From the NCBI GenBank assembly GCA_963761525.1, contig CAVXHG010000006.1, positions 1 to 64,000 of the forward strand: 64,000 bases of DNA, read 5' to 3'. The notes below the pieces were generated by a model. The model ran no database searches. It was given only the letters and a program-made list of their open reading frames with translations, and was not told the origin of the DNA. This document shows, piece by piece, positions 8,328-17,333 of the stretch. Numbering within the stretch: the first letter of the stretch is position 1; each line of letters starts with the position of its first letter. The position numbers and the translations under genes were made by a program. Source of the DNA: BOG-931 sp963761525. GTDB lineage: Bacteria > Pseudomonadota > Alphaproteobacteria > Rhizobiales > Xanthobacteraceae.

Positions 8328-9607
8328 TGAGCGTCAACGACAATCGCGCCATGTTCGAGGCAAGACGGTCGCGCGGCGTGCGCCTTGTCCTCGGTTCGGC
8401 GGCGGTCGTTTTCGCAGGCCTTGCAGTCGTCGGCGCACTGACTGTCATTTATGCGGTCGCAGGTTTCGCGGTCGTGGCCGTGGCCGCGATATTCGCACTA
8501 CGCGATAATGGCGATATCCAGCGCCTGATCCAGCCCGTTACCGTCGCGCAGCGCAGCAGCGATCCGTTACGTGCCGTCATTGCCGGCCTTCCGGATCCCG
8601 TCATCGCACTCGACAGCGAAGGCCGCGTGCTCGCACTCAACGAACACGCCCGCGCGCTGGCCCCTGCGCTGCGTCAGGGCGAGCCGGTATCACTGGCTTT
8701 GCGCATGCCGGAACTGATCGAGGCGATTGGCCGTGCGCTGGCGCGCGGCGAAGACCAGCGCGTCGAGTTTTCCGAGCGCGGGCCGCTCGATCGCTGGTTT
8801 CAGGCCATTGTCGTGCCGGTCAAACGCGATCCGACGCTGAGCAAAGCCGATCTGCTCTTGATGACGTTTCACGATCTCACCCCGCTACGCCGGGTCGAGG
8901 AAATGCGCGCCGACTTTGTCGCCAATGCCAGTCACGAATTGCGGACGCCGCTTGCCGCTTTGTCCGGGTTCATCGAAACGCTGCAAGGTTCCGCGCGCGA
9001 CGATGCCAAGGCGCGCGAACGCTTTCTTGCAATCATGCGGGAACAAGCTTGGCGCATGGCGCGACTGATCGACGATCTGCTGTCGCTCTCGCGCATCGAG
9101 CTCAATGCCCATCGCCGTCCCGATACGCCGGTCGATCTGGTGCCGATTGTGCGACAGGTGGTGGACAGTCTCGAAACCCTGGCCCGCGACCGCGGCGTCG
9201 CCGTCAATGTCGAAGCCGCGAATGCCTTGATCGTGCTCGGCGACCGCGACGAACTCGTGCGCATCTTCGAGAACCTGGTGGAGAACGCGCTCAAATACGG
9301 CGCGCCAGGCAAACGCGTCGACATCAGACTAGGTGCCGGCATCTCCGCCGAAAAAGAGCCGGAGGCCCAGGTCAGTGTCCGCGATTATGGTCCCGGCATC
9401 GCACCGGAACATCTGCCGCGGTTGACCGAACGCTTCTATCGCGTCGACGTGAAAGAAAGCCGCGCGCAAGGTGGCACCGGTTTGGGACTGGCTCTGGTCA
9501 AGCACATCCTTAACCGCCATCGCGGCCGACTAACCATTGAAAGCGCTCCTGGCGCGGGAGCTTCCTTCACCATTCATTTGCCCACCGCCACAACTGCGCT
9601 TAATTGA
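8327..9607 (+). CDS. phoR: Phosphate-regulon sensor histidine kinase PhoR
   Basis: 426 residues: two N-terminal membrane helices (about 19-58), a PAS-like region (about 80-190, starting near LRAVIAGLPDPVIALD), the dimerisation/phosphoacceptor helix with ASHELRTPL (His203), then the ATPase domain with N-box FENLVENALKYG and the G-boxes DYGPGIAPEH and GGTGLGLALVK. The short two-helix membrane part without a large periplasmic sensor is typical of PhoR, which senses phosphate status through Pst and PhoU. Its place immediately before pstS-pstC-pstA-pstB-phoU-phoB supports the assignment. It should phosphorylate the PhoB encoded at 14454. Confidence 0.93.
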   Translation: MSVNDNRAMFEARRSRGVRLVLGSAAVVFAGLAVVGALTVIYAVAGFAVVAVAAIFALRDNGDIQRLIQPVTVAQRSSDPLRAVIAGLPDPVIALDSEGRVLALNEHARALAPALRQGEPVSLALRMPELIEAIGRALARGEDQRVEFSERGPLDRWFQAIVVPVKRDPTLSKADLLLMTFHDLTPLRRVEEMRADFVANASHELRTPLAALSGFIETLQGSARDDAKARERFLAIMREQAWRMARLIDDLLSLSRIELNAHRRPDTPVDLVPIVRQVVDSLETLARDRGVAVNVEAANALIVLGDRDELVRIFENLVENALKYGAPGKRVDIRLGAGISAEKEPEAQVSVRDYGPGIAPEHLPRLTERFYRVDVKESRAQGGTGLGLALVKHILNRHRGRLTIESAPGAGASFTIHLPTATTALN

Positions 9608-9635
9608 CAAATTGTCGCAGTTTCAATGGTTTGCA

Positions 9636-9653
9636 CTGTCACATGACTGTCAT
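9636..9653 (+). promoter_or_regulatory. Pho box (PhoB-binding site) upstream of pstS
   Basis: CTGTCACATGACTGTCAT: two 7-base repeats CTGTCA(C/T) spaced by four bases (ATGA), which matches the PhoB consensus almost perfectly. It lies about 190 bases before the pstS start, as expected for activation under phosphate limitation. Confidence 0.88.
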
Positions 9654-9843
9654 CTAGCGATCATAGAACAGTGACGTGCCCAACCTAACCATGCCTGTGC
9701 TGCGGTTTTGCACAGACGGGAAATTCCCAGCCGCGGCGTGTTGCATCGAGAAAGTTGAACAGGGAATTCGCCCGCTGAGGGCGTGAAGCCGACGCGGCAC
9801 CGTCATCCGCGCCGCCCGGAAATACAATTACAGGAGCGACAAC

Positions 9844-10878
9844 GTGAAACACTTCACTGCTATTGCCGCCGTTGGCATTCTTGCCGCGTCGGTTCTTCCT
9901 GCGGCCGCCGCCGACATCACCGGCGCCGGTTCGACATTCGTCTATCCGGTACTTGCCAAGTGGGCCGCCGATTACAGCAAGAAAACCGGCGTCAACCTGA
10001 ACTATCAGTCGATCGGTTCAGGCGGCGGTATCAAGCAGATCACCGCCAAGACGGTGACCTTCGGCGCCTCCGACATGCCGCTGATGCCAGCGGATGTCGC
10101 CAAAAACAATTTCGTCCAGTTCCCGGTCATCAACGGCGCCGTTGTTCCGTTGCTGAACCTGCCCGGTATCAAACCCGGCGACATCACGCTGGACGGTCCG
10201 ACGATCTCCAAGATGTTCCTCGGCGAGATCACCAACTGGAACGATCCGGCGATCGCCAAGCTCAATCCCGGCGTGAAGCTGCCCGATACAGCAATCGCCA
10301 TCGTCCATCGTTCGGACGGATCGGGCACCACCTTCATCTGGACTGATTACCTCTCCAAGATCAGCGACGAGTGGAAATCCAAAGTCGGCTCGAATACTGC
10401 GGTCGAATGGCCGGTGGGTATCGGCGCCAAGGGCAGTGAAGGCGTCTCCAATAACGTTGCCCAGACCGTCGGCGGTTTCGGTTACGTCGAATATGCCTAT
10501 GCCAAGCAGAACAACCTGACCTACGCCAAGATGATCAATGCTGCGGGCAAGACCGTAGCTCCGACGTCGGATTCGTTCCTGGCTGCGGCGGCAAGCGCCG
10601 ATTGGGCCCACGCTGAAGATTTCCGCGTGATCATCACCAACGCCGCTGGTCCGACGGCATGGCCGGTCGCAGGCTCGACCTTCATCCTGATGCAGCAGAC
10701 GCCGACGGATGCCACCGCTTCTGCCGAAGCCCTCAAGTTCTTCGATTGGGGCTACAAGAACGGCAAGCAGCTTGCCAGCGATCTCGATTACGTGCCGATG
10801 CCTGACAGCGTTGTCGCGCTTATCGAACAGACCTGGAAAGCAAAGATCAAGAGTTCCGACGGAAAGCCGATCTTCTGA
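9844..10878 (+). CDS. pstS: Phosphate ABC transporter, periplasmic phosphate-binding protein PstS
   Basis: 344 residues, GTG start preceded by AGGAG. A Sec signal peptide (residues 1 to about 23, ending AAAA) is followed by DITGAGSTFVYPVLAKW, the hallmark phosphate-binding N-terminus. Further binding motifs are QSIGSGGGIKQI, ASDMPL and HRSDGSGTTFIWTDYLS, where the Ser/Asp/Arg residues contact phosphate. It delivers phosphate to PstC/PstA. The Pho box upstream and the hairpin directly after the stop suggest that pstS is expressed above the rest of the operon. Confidence 0.96.
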   Translation: MKHFTAIAAVGILAASVLPAAAADITGAGSTFVYPVLAKWAADYSKKTGVNLNYQSIGSGGGIKQITAKTVTFGASDMPLMPADVAKNNFVQFPVINGAVVPLLNLPGIKPGDITLDGPTISKMFLGEITNWNDPAIAKLNPGVKLPDTAIAIVHRSDGSGTTFIWTDYLSKISDEWKSKVGSNTAVEWPVGIGAKGSEGVSNNVAQTVGGFGYVEYAYAKQNNLTYAKMINAAGKTVAPTSDSFLAAAASADWAHAEDFRVIITNAAGPTAWPVAGSTFILMQQTPTDATASAEALKFFDWGYKNGKQLASDLDYVPMPDSVVALIEQTWKAKIKSSDGKPIF

Positions 10879-10891
10879 GATCGGAAATAAC

Positions 10892-10920
10892 GGAAAAGGC
10901 GCCGCAACGGCGCCTTTTCC
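10892..10920 (+). terminator. Strong hairpin after pstS (intra-operon terminator/attenuator)
   Basis: Perfect 13-base arms, 10892-10904 and 10908-10920, with loop CAA. The 3' arm ends CCTTTTCC and is followed by TCTTTCC. Such a structure between a binding-protein gene and its permease genes usually reduces downstream expression or stabilises the upstream mRNA. Confidence 0.85.
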
Positions 10921-11008
10921 TCTTTCCACCGTGTGGAGATGGCGGCTTGTCTAAAGACCCGAAGGCCGCTTGAGTGGCTCTCCTGACGACCGCCTTACGG
11001 GAGAGGTT

Positions 11009-12026
11009 ATGGAATCTGCGGGGAGACAGCCAGTGGTCGATGTTGCGTTTTCGGACCGGGTAACTCTCACATCGTCGGCGGTGACGCGCACCAAAGTGCT
11101 CGATCGCTTCCGCTTGAGCGATAACGTATTCCGCAATCTGACCCGTGCCGCCGCGATTGGCGTACTGCTGTTGCTGAGCGGCGTCATCGTCTCGCTGATC
11201 AGCGGTTCGCTGCCCACATTCAGGACATTCGGCTTCGGCTTTTTTGTCAGCGAAAGCTGGAACCCGGTGACGGACCAATATGGTGCGTTGCCCGCGATAT
11301 ACGGCACGCTGGTGACCTCGTTCATCGCCATGCTGATCGCCGTACCGGTTGGCTTGATGATCGCCTTCTTTCTCACCGAACTGTGCCCGCAGTGGCTGCG
11401 GCGGCCTATTGGCATTGCCATCGAATTGCTGGCCGGCATTCCCAGCATCATCTATGGCATCTGGGGCCTGTTCATGTTTGCGCCGTTTCTGCAGGCGACA
11501 TTGCAGCCCATCCTGATCAAGACGTTTCACGGGATTCCCATTATGGGGTCACTGTTTGCCGGACCGCCCTATGGCATCGGCATGCTGACGGCCGGAACTC
11601 ATTCTGGCGATCATGGTGCTGCCGTTCATCACCTCTATTTCGCGTGATGTGTTCGAGGCAGTCCCCGCAGTACTCAAAGAGGCAGCCTACGGGCTCGGCT
11701 GCACCACATGGGAAGTAGTTCGCTATGTCGTGCTGCCTCACACCCGTGTCGGTGTCATCGGCGGCGTGATGCTCGGACTCGGCCGCGCGCTGGGCGAGAC
11801 CATGGCGGTCACGTTCGTTATCGGCAATGCGCACCGGATTTTACCGTCACTTCTTGCGCCCGGCACGACGATCTCGGCCACGATCGCCAACGAATTCACC
11901 GAGGCGGTCGGTGACCTCTATACCTCGGCGCTGATCTCACTCGGTCTCATCCTCTTCATCATTACCTTCATCGTTCTTGCGATTGCACGGTACATGCTGA
12001 TGCGTATCGAACGCCGGATCGGCTAA
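11009..12026 (+). CDS. pstC: Phosphate ABC transporter permease PstC (one-base frame disruption)
   Basis: Start ATG 11009 follows GGGAGAGG; an upstream TTG at 10970 is less likely. The N-terminal frame gives several membrane helices and the PstC stretch ELLAGIPSIIYGIWGLFMF. After GMLTAG the frame turns to nonsense and stops at 11647. A frame one base away continues LILAIMVLPFITSISRDVF and carries the EAAxxxG coupling loop (KEAAYGLGCTTWEV), ending at 12026. Removing one base near 11598 gives a normal 338-residue protein. Because pstA is hit in the same way and the operon is otherwise intact, a sequence error is the likely cause. Confidence 0.9.
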
Positions 12027-12030
12027 CGCC

Positions 12031-12883
12031 ATGCTGGACGCTACCCTGACCCCACGCTACGCGGCCCGCCACCGCCGCAACATCATTGCAACCACGCTGG
12101 CCTACGCGGCTACTGCATTTGGTTTGGGCTGGCTGATACTGATACTCGGTGCCCTGCTCTTGAAAGGATTTCAGCGGTCTGTCGATCGCGGTATTCACCG
12201 AGATGACACCGCCACCCGGTTCGGCAGGCGGCCTGCTCAACGCGATCTTCGGCAGCGTGGTTTTGACATTTCTTGCGGTTCTGATCGGCACGCCGATTGG
12301 CGTTTTGGCCGGCACGTACCTGGCCGAATACGGCCGCCATGAACGCCTGAGCAGCGTCGTCCGATTCATCAACGACATCCTCCTAAGCGCGCCGTCGATT
12401 GTTGTCGGCCTCTTCATCTATGAGGTTTTGGTCGCGCCAATTGGGCACTTCTCGGGCTACGCCGGCAGCGTGGCGCTTGCGGTCATCGTCATTCCGGTCG
12501 TAGTGCGAACGACCGAAGACATGCTGACACTGGTGCCTAACGCGTTGCGTGAGGCGGCAACCTCCATCGGCTTGCCGCGCTCGATGGCGATCACGCGCAT
12601 CTGCTACCGCGCCGCCAGCGCCGGGATGGTGACAGGCGTGCTGCTCGCCGTGGCGCGCATCAGCGGTGAGACGGCGCCACTCCTGTTCACGGCCCTGAAC
12701 AACCAGTTTTGGAGCGCCAATCTCAATGCTCCGATGGCAAGCCTGCCGGTCGTCATCTTCCAGTTCGCGCTCAGCCCCTACAAGGACTGGCAGTCACTGG
12801 CCTGGACTGGCGCCCTTATCATCACGCTCACTGTTCTGACCCTGAGTATCACCGCGCGTAGCCTCGTGAGATCCGGAAAATAG
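12031..12883 (+). CDS. pstA: Phosphate ABC transporter permease PstA (one-base frame disruption)
   Basis: Starts four bases after pstC. The first helix (AYAATAFGLGWLILILGALLL) is in one frame; from about 12170 the real sequence continues one base out of frame as SGLSIAVFTEMTPPPGSAGG. It then carries permease helices, the EAA-loop NALREAATSIGLP and a hydrophobic C-terminus ending at 12883. Dropping one T in GGATTTC restores 283 residues, the usual PstA size. It pairs with PstC to form the membrane channel energised by PstB. Confidence 0.9.
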
Positions 12884-12885
12884 CC

Positions 12886-13704
12886 ATGAACGATTCAGCA
12901 ACAGTCTCAGTTCCGTCGGTTGCTCATGCCGCCGTCGATCGCGCCGGCTTGCGCGAGAAAATCGCGCTCCGCGACCTCAACTTCTTTTACGGGGATTCCC
13001 GCGCCCTGAAATCGATCAGCCTTTCGCTGTACGAGAACAAGGTCACGGCCTTCATCGGCCCCTCTGGTTGCGGCAAATCGACTTTGCTCCGCGTCCTCAA
13101 TCGCATGTACGACCTCTACCCGCACCAGCGCGCGACCGGAGAAGTCTTGTTCGAAGGCGGCAATATCCTGTCGCCGAAGCAGGACCTCAACCTGCTGCGC
13201 GCGCGTATCGGCATGGTGTTCCAGAAACCAACGCCGTTCCCGATGTCGATCTACGAAAACGTCGCATTCGGCATCCGGCTTTACGAGAAGCTGCCGAAAT
13301 CCGAGCTCGACGGCCGCGTAGAGAGCTCATTGCGCCGCGCGGCGCTGTGGGACGAGGTCAAGGACAAGCTCAACGCCAACGGCCAGAGCCTGTCCGGCGG
13401 CCAGCAACAGCGGCTTTGCATTGCCCGCACCGTGGCGGTGCGGCCGGAAGTGATCCTGTTCGACGAACCGTGCTCGGCGCTCGATCCGATTTCGACCGCG
13501 AAGATCGAAGAACTGATCGACGAGCTGACCGACGACTACACGATCGTCATCGTCACCCACAACATGCAACAAGCCGCGCGCGTCTCCGAATTCACCGCCT
13601 TTATGTATCTCGGCGAGCTGATCGAATTCGACTCGACCAGCAAGATGTTCACGGCACCGCACGATCAGCGGACGCAAGATTACATCACCGGCCGCTTCGG
13701 ATAA
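12886..13704 (+). CDS. pstB: Phosphate ABC transporter ATP-binding protein PstB
   Basis: 272 residues with Walker A GPSGCGKS (residues 58-65), Q-loop VFQKPTPFPMSIYENV (the PstB-specific version), signature LSGGQQQRLCIAR, Walker B VILFDEPCSALDP and switch His in VTHNMQQAARVS. All catalytic elements are present. Its start lies two bases after the pstA stop, and phoU follows after five bases, so it is clearly part of the operon. It acts at the cytoplasmic face of PstCA. Confidence 0.97.
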   Translation: MNDSATVSVPSVAHAAVDRAGLREKIALRDLNFFYGDSRALKSISLSLYENKVTAFIGPSGCGKSTLLRVLNRMYDLYPHQRATGEVLFEGGNILSPKQDLNLLRARIGMVFQKPTPFPMSIYENVAFGIRLYEKLPKSELDGRVESSLRRAALWDEVKDKLNANGQSLSGGQQQRLCIARTVAVRPEVILFDEPCSALDPISTAKIEELIDELTDDYTIVIVTHNMQQAARVSEFTAFMYLGELIEFDSTSKMFTAPHDQRTQDYITGRFG

Positions 13705-13709
13705 TCATC

Positions 13710-14441
13710 ATGACCGAAATCAGCACCAGAATTGATCATACCGCCAAGGCGTTCGATACCGATCTCCAGGACATCACCCGCAAGGTGGCCGAGATGGGCG
13801 GCCTCGTGGAGCAACAGATCACCGACGCGATCCAGGCATTGGTCGGTCGCGACCTTGAGATGGGCGAGCGCGTGATCGCGATGGATCCGCAGATCGACGC
13901 CATGCAGCGGGAAATCGAGGAAAAGGCCATCCTCACCATCGCTCGGCGGCAACCGATGGCGGTCGATCTTCGCGAAGTCGTCGGCGCCATGCGCGTCTGC
14001 AACGACCTTGAACGCATCGGTGATCATGCCAAGCACCTCGGCAAGCGCGTGGTCGCGCTCGATGGCGATTTTTATCCGCAAAAACTGATCCGCGGCGTCG
14101 AACACATGGCGGAGCTGGTTTCGGCGCAGCTCAAACAGGTGCTCGACTCCTACGCCAGCCGCGACCTCGCGGCCGCGCTCACAGTTTGGAAGGGCGACGA
14201 AGAAATAGACTCGATGTGCACGTCGCTATTCCGCGAGCTGTTTACCTACATGATGGAAGACCCACGTAATATTACGTTTTGTATGCATCTAATGTTTTGC
14301 GCGAAAGATATTGAGCGCATGGGCGACCATGCGACCAATATCGCCGAGACCGTGTACTATATGATCGAGGGCCGCCAGATCACGGATCAGCGTCCAAAAG
14401 GTGATCCCACCAATTTTGGAGCGGCGTTACTGCAGAAATAA
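13710..14441 (+). CDS. phoU: Phosphate-signalling protein PhoU
   Basis: 243 residues made of two similar three-helix bundles. Each bundle contains a conserved acidic/Asn signature, CNDLERIGDHAKHLGKR in the first and CAKDIERMGDHATNIAE in the second, which binds metal. PhoU links Pst transport status to PhoR and keeps the regulon off when phosphate is plentiful. The frame is open far upstream inside pstB, but the ATG at 13710, just after the pstB stop, is the credible start. Confidence 0.95.
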   Translation: MTEISTRIDHTAKAFDTDLQDITRKVAEMGGLVEQQITDAIQALVGRDLEMGERVIAMDPQIDAMQREIEEKAILTIARRQPMAVDLREVVGAMRVCNDLERIGDHAKHLGKRVVALDGDFYPQKLIRGVEHMAELVSAQLKQVLDSYASRDLAAALTVWKGDEEIDSMCTSLFRELFTYMMEDPRNITFCMHLMFCAKDIERMGDHATNIAETVYYMIEGRQITDQRPKGDPTNFGAALLQK

Positions 14442-14453
14442 TAGGAGAGCGGG

Positions 14454-15155
14454 ATGGGAGCTAACATCCTGATCGTTGAGGACGAAGAGCCACTTACCAC
14501 CCTGCTGCGCTACAATCTCGAAGCTGAAGGATATGAAGTCGACTCCGTGATGCGTGGCGACGAGGCTGATACGCGGCTGCGGGAAACTGCTCCCGACCTG
14601 ATCGTGCTTGACTGGATGCTGCCTGGACTGTCCGGCATTGAACTATGCCGGCGCTTGCGTACCCGGCCGCAAACGCAAAGCCTGCCGATCATCATGCTCA
14701 CGGCGCGCGGTGAGGAAAGCGAACGTATCCGTGGCCTCGCGACCGGAGCTGACGATTACATCGTCAAGCCGTTTTCGGTGCCAGAATTGCTGGCGCGGAT
14801 CCGCGCCTTGCTGCGCCGGGCAAGCCCGGAACGCGTCGCCATGATCCTTGCCATCGGCGATCTCGAACTCGATCGGGAAAAGAAGCGAGTGTCACGCTCG
14901 GCACGCCCGGTTGATCTCGGACCAACCGAGTTCCGTCTGCTTGAGTACCTGATGGAACGTCCGGGACGGGTCTTCTCGCGCGAACAACTGCTCGACGGCG
15001 TGTGGGGCAGCGACGTCTATATCGACGAACGTACCGTCGACGTGCATGTCGGCCGCTTGCGCAAGGCGCTCAACCGCGGTCATGCGGTCGATCCGATCCG
15101 CACTGTCCGCGGCGCCGGTTATTCGCTCGACGATCGGTTCGGCAAGGCGAGTTGA
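14454..15155 (+). CDS. phoB: Phosphate-regulon response regulator PhoB
   Basis: 233 residues, start preceded by AGGAGAG. Receiver domain with acidic pocket Glu9-Asp10, phosphoacceptor Asp53 (LIVLDWMLPG), Thr in MLTARGEE and Lys in DDYIVKPF. The C-terminal OmpR-type winged helix contains LGPTEFRLLEYLMERPGRVFS, then DERTVDVHVGRLRKAL. It binds Pho boxes such as the one at 9636. It closes the operon and is followed by a hairpin overlapping its stop codon. Confidence 0.95.
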   Translation: MGANILIVEDEEPLTTLLRYNLEAEGYEVDSVMRGDEADTRLRETAPDLIVLDWMLPGLSGIELCRRLRTRPQTQSLPIIMLTARGEESERIRGLATGADDYIVKPFSVPELLARIRALLRRASPERVAMILAIGDLELDREKKRVSRSARPVDLGPTEFRLLEYLMERPGRVFSREQLLDGVWGSDVYIDERTVDVHVGRLRKALNRGHAVDPIRTVRGAGYSLDDRFGKAS

Positions 15156-15172
15156 GCTTTACTCAACTCGCC
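15146..15172 (+). terminator. Hairpin overlapping the phoB stop codon
   Basis: Perfect 11-base arms GGCGAGTTGAG (15146-15156) and CTCAACTCGCC (15162-15172) with a 5-base loop. The phoB TGA lies in the 5' arm. There is no long T-run after it, so termination may be incomplete or only RNA-stabilising. Confidence 0.7.
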
Positions 15173-15216
15173 CTCGCACACACGGAGACCACAGCAATTT
15201 CGAATTGACGCTCTGG

Positions 15217-15236
15217 ATTCCCGCTTGCACGGGAAT
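15217..15236. repeat. Short palindrome of the ATTCCCG/CGGGAAT type
   Basis: Arms ATTCCCG (15217-15223) and CGGGAAT (15230-15236) around CTTGCA, between convergent phoB and gcrA. A related palindrome occurs at 40272-40297. This is a common REP-like intergenic motif in proteobacteria. Confidence 0.6.
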
Positions 15237-15250
15237 GAGCGGCCATTGCG

Positions 15251-15745
15251 TCAGCGTTGCTGTCGCCGGTCGCGGCGACGATCGGTGATCGGCTGGTACG
15301 CCACGCGCGAGTGATGCGCGCAATACGGCAAGCCGGACACTGTGTTGCCGCCGCAGAAGAAGAAATCGGTGCTGCCGGGATCGCCAACCGGCCAGCGGCA
15401 GGTCTGCTCGTTCAGCTCGAGCAAAGTGCGGCGTTGACCGATCGGAATGACGTTGTCGATCAATTCCGGTTCGGCCTCTTCGATGTCATAGGCATGGGCC
15501 AGCGCCGTGTTGCCTCGGATCGAGGCGCGGCCGATGCGCATCATATGTGACGGCGCACGCACCTTGCGCGGACGCGGCACACCACTCGACGAGCTTTTGG
15601 CGCGCCCTGACAGGCCGAGACGATGCACCTTGCCAATCACCGCGTTGCGGGTGATCCCACCGAGCTCGGCCGCGATTTGACTGGCCGAAAGGCCATCGGA
15701 CCACAGCTTTTTGAGCAGTTCGACCCGCTCATCAGTCCAAGACAT
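15251..15745 (-). CDS. gcrA: GcrA cell-cycle regulator
   Basis: 164 residues beginning MSWTDERVELLKKLWSDGLS, the highly conserved GcrA N-terminal DNA-binding helix region with the Trp-rich start, followed by ASQIAAELGGITRNAVIGKV. The C-terminal half has NEQTCRWPVGDPGSTDFFFC and LPYCAHHSRVAYQP, the Cys/His-containing region that contacts sigma70. GcrA works with RNA polymerase at promoters methylated by CcrM in alphaproteobacteria. Length and both conserved ends are complete. The C-terminus ends in a basic tail. Confidence 0.95.
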   Translation of the reverse strand: MSWTDERVELLKKLWSDGLSASQIAAELGGITRNAVIGKVHRLGLSGRAKSSSSGVPRPRKVRAPSHMMRIGRASIRGNTALAHAYDIEEAEPELIDNVIPIGQRRTLLELNEQTCRWPVGDPGSTDFFFCGGNTVSGLPYCAHHSRVAYQPITDRRRDRRQQR

Positions 15746-16139
15746 TCGTCACCCTCTCCTCAAGCGCGCCGCGCTGGTCATTTTTCAGAATCCCCCACCA
15801 CGCCGGGCGGCACGTAGCCGCCCAACACGCAACTCAACCCAAAACCTATGGTCAGAAGACTGTCTGCCGCACGAGATGTCGTACTTGACAATCAAAAGGC
15901 TACAATATGGCGGGAGTTTGACGCAAGAGTTCGCGCACACATGCGTCCACACTTTCCTCCCGCTTTGTGGATGATGTGCAGCTAAATCAACCGCAGCACG
16001 CGATTTTCCGCTGTTGACCGAATCCGTGCACAGCCATAAAATATTGGCCGTGCCGCCCGGAGAGGCGGCACATTTTATTTCTGCCGCGCGGATTGAAGCT
16101 GCGCTGGCGACCCGGGCACCCGCCGTGACCTCACATCTG
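15746..16139. other. Divergent promoter region between gcrA and argD
   Basis: About 390 bases holding the upstream regions of gcrA (leftwards) and argD (rightwards). One GANTC site (15788-15792) lies about 43 bases before the gcrA start. From 16014 the argD frame is already open with a TTG, so part of this stretch could be coding. I see no structured RNA, repeat or further gene. Confidence 0.5.
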
Positions 16140-17333
16140 ATGTCCACCTTCGCACGCGTAAACCTCGCTTTTGAGCGGGGCGACGGCGTTTGGCTCACAG
16201 CGACAAACGGCGATCGCTATCTCGATTTTACCTCCGGCGTCGCCGTGAATGCGCTCGGCCATTCACACCCACACCTCGTTGCCGCTTTGGTCGAGCAGGC
16301 GCAAAAGGTCTGGCACGTTTCCAATCTGTACCAGATCCCCGAAGACGAGCGAGCGGCGCAGCGGCTTTGTGACGCGAGCTTTGCCGACGTCGCGTTCTTC
16401 TGCAATTCCGGCGCGGAAGCGATGGAAGGCGCGATCAAGTGTGCACGCAAATACCAGGCGGCGAGCGGCCATCCCGAGCGCTACCGCATCATAACCTTTG
16501 AAGGCGCGTTCCACGGCCGTACGCTGGCGACACTCGCTGCCGGCGGTCAGCAAAAATATCTCGAAGGCTTCGGTCCCGTGGTCCAGGGCTTCGATCAGGT
16601 TCCTCCCGGTGACATCGAAGCGGTCAAGCGCGCAATCACCGATGAGACTGCGGCGATCCTCATCGAGCCGCTGATGGGCGAAGGCGGCGTTCGTGTCATC
16701 GAACCGTCGTTCCTGCGGGCGCTGCGCGAGCTGTGCGACCAGCACGGCCTGATGCTGGTATTCGACGAGGTGCAGTGCGGCATGGGACGCACCGGCGCAT
16801 TGTTCTGCTACCAGCGGACCGGTGTGATCCCGGATATCATGGGCTTGGCCAAGGCGTTGGGCGGGGGTTTCCCCTGCGGCGCGATCCTCGCGACCAGCGA
16901 GGCGGCCCAGGGCATGACTCCCGGCACCCACGGCTCGACGTTCGGCGGCAATCTGCTGGCAATGGCCGCCGTCAACGCCACGCTCGACATCATGCTGGCG
17001 CCGGGCTTCTTCGATCATGTCAACCGGATCAGCTTGCTCCTCAAGCAGCGGCTCGCGGAAATCAAGGATCGCTATCCGACGGTGATCTCCGAAGTGCGCG
17101 GCGAAGGGCTGCTGATCGGTCTGCGCGCCGTCGTTCCAGCCGGCGAACTGGTTGACGCGATGCGCGATGAAAAGGTGATCACGGTCGCCGCAGGTGACAA
17201 TGTGGTGCGCCTGCTGCCACCGCTGATCATCAGCGAACAGGAAATGGCCGAAGGCATTTCCCGGCTTGACAACGCCTGTGCGAAGCTTGCGCAAGCGCAC
17301 GCCGGAAAGCAAAAGCAAGAGACGGCCGGATGA
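16140..17333 (+). CDS. argD: Acetylornithine aminotransferase
   Basis: 397 residues from ATG 16140 (MSTFARVNLAFERGDGVWL), which matches the usual N-terminus of the family; an in-frame TTG at 16014 would add 42 residues. PLP-enzyme motifs: FFCNSGAEAMEGAIKCARKY, the aromatic-His pair in FEGAFHGRT, the Asp in LVFDEVQCGMGRTG and the Schiff-base Lys in IMGLAKALGGG. It converts N-acetylglutamate semialdehyde to N-acetylornithine in arginine synthesis. The stop overlaps the argF start (ATGA), so the two are translationally coupled. Such enzymes may also use succinyldiaminopimelate. Confidence 0.92.
   Translation: MSTFARVNLAFERGDGVWLTATNGDRYLDFTSGVAVNALGHSHPHLVAALVEQAQKVWHVSNLYQIPEDERAAQRLCDASFADVAFFCNSGAEAMEGAIKCARKYQAASGHPERYRIITFEGAFHGRTLATLAAGGQQKYLEGFGPVVQGFDQVPPGDIEAVKRAITDETAAILIEPLMGEGGVRVIEPSFLRALRELCDQHGLMLVFDEVQCGMGRTGALFCYQRTGVIPDIMGLAKALGGGFPCGAILATSEAAQGMTPGTHGSTFGGNLLAMAAVNATLDIMLAPGFFDHVNRISLLLKQRLAEIKDRYPTVISEVRGEGLLIGLRAVVPAGELVDAMRDEKVITVAAGDNVVRLLPPLIISEQEMAEGISRLDNACAKLAQAHAGKQKQETAG

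Noticed and set aside
13068..13709. Long N-terminal extension of phoU
   Set aside because: This is the pstB gene read in another frame; PhoU starts at 13710 just after the pstB stop.
15788..15792. GANTC methylation site upstream of gcrA as a cell-cycle control site
   Set aside because: A single five-base site is expected by chance at this spacing; nothing else supports regulation.
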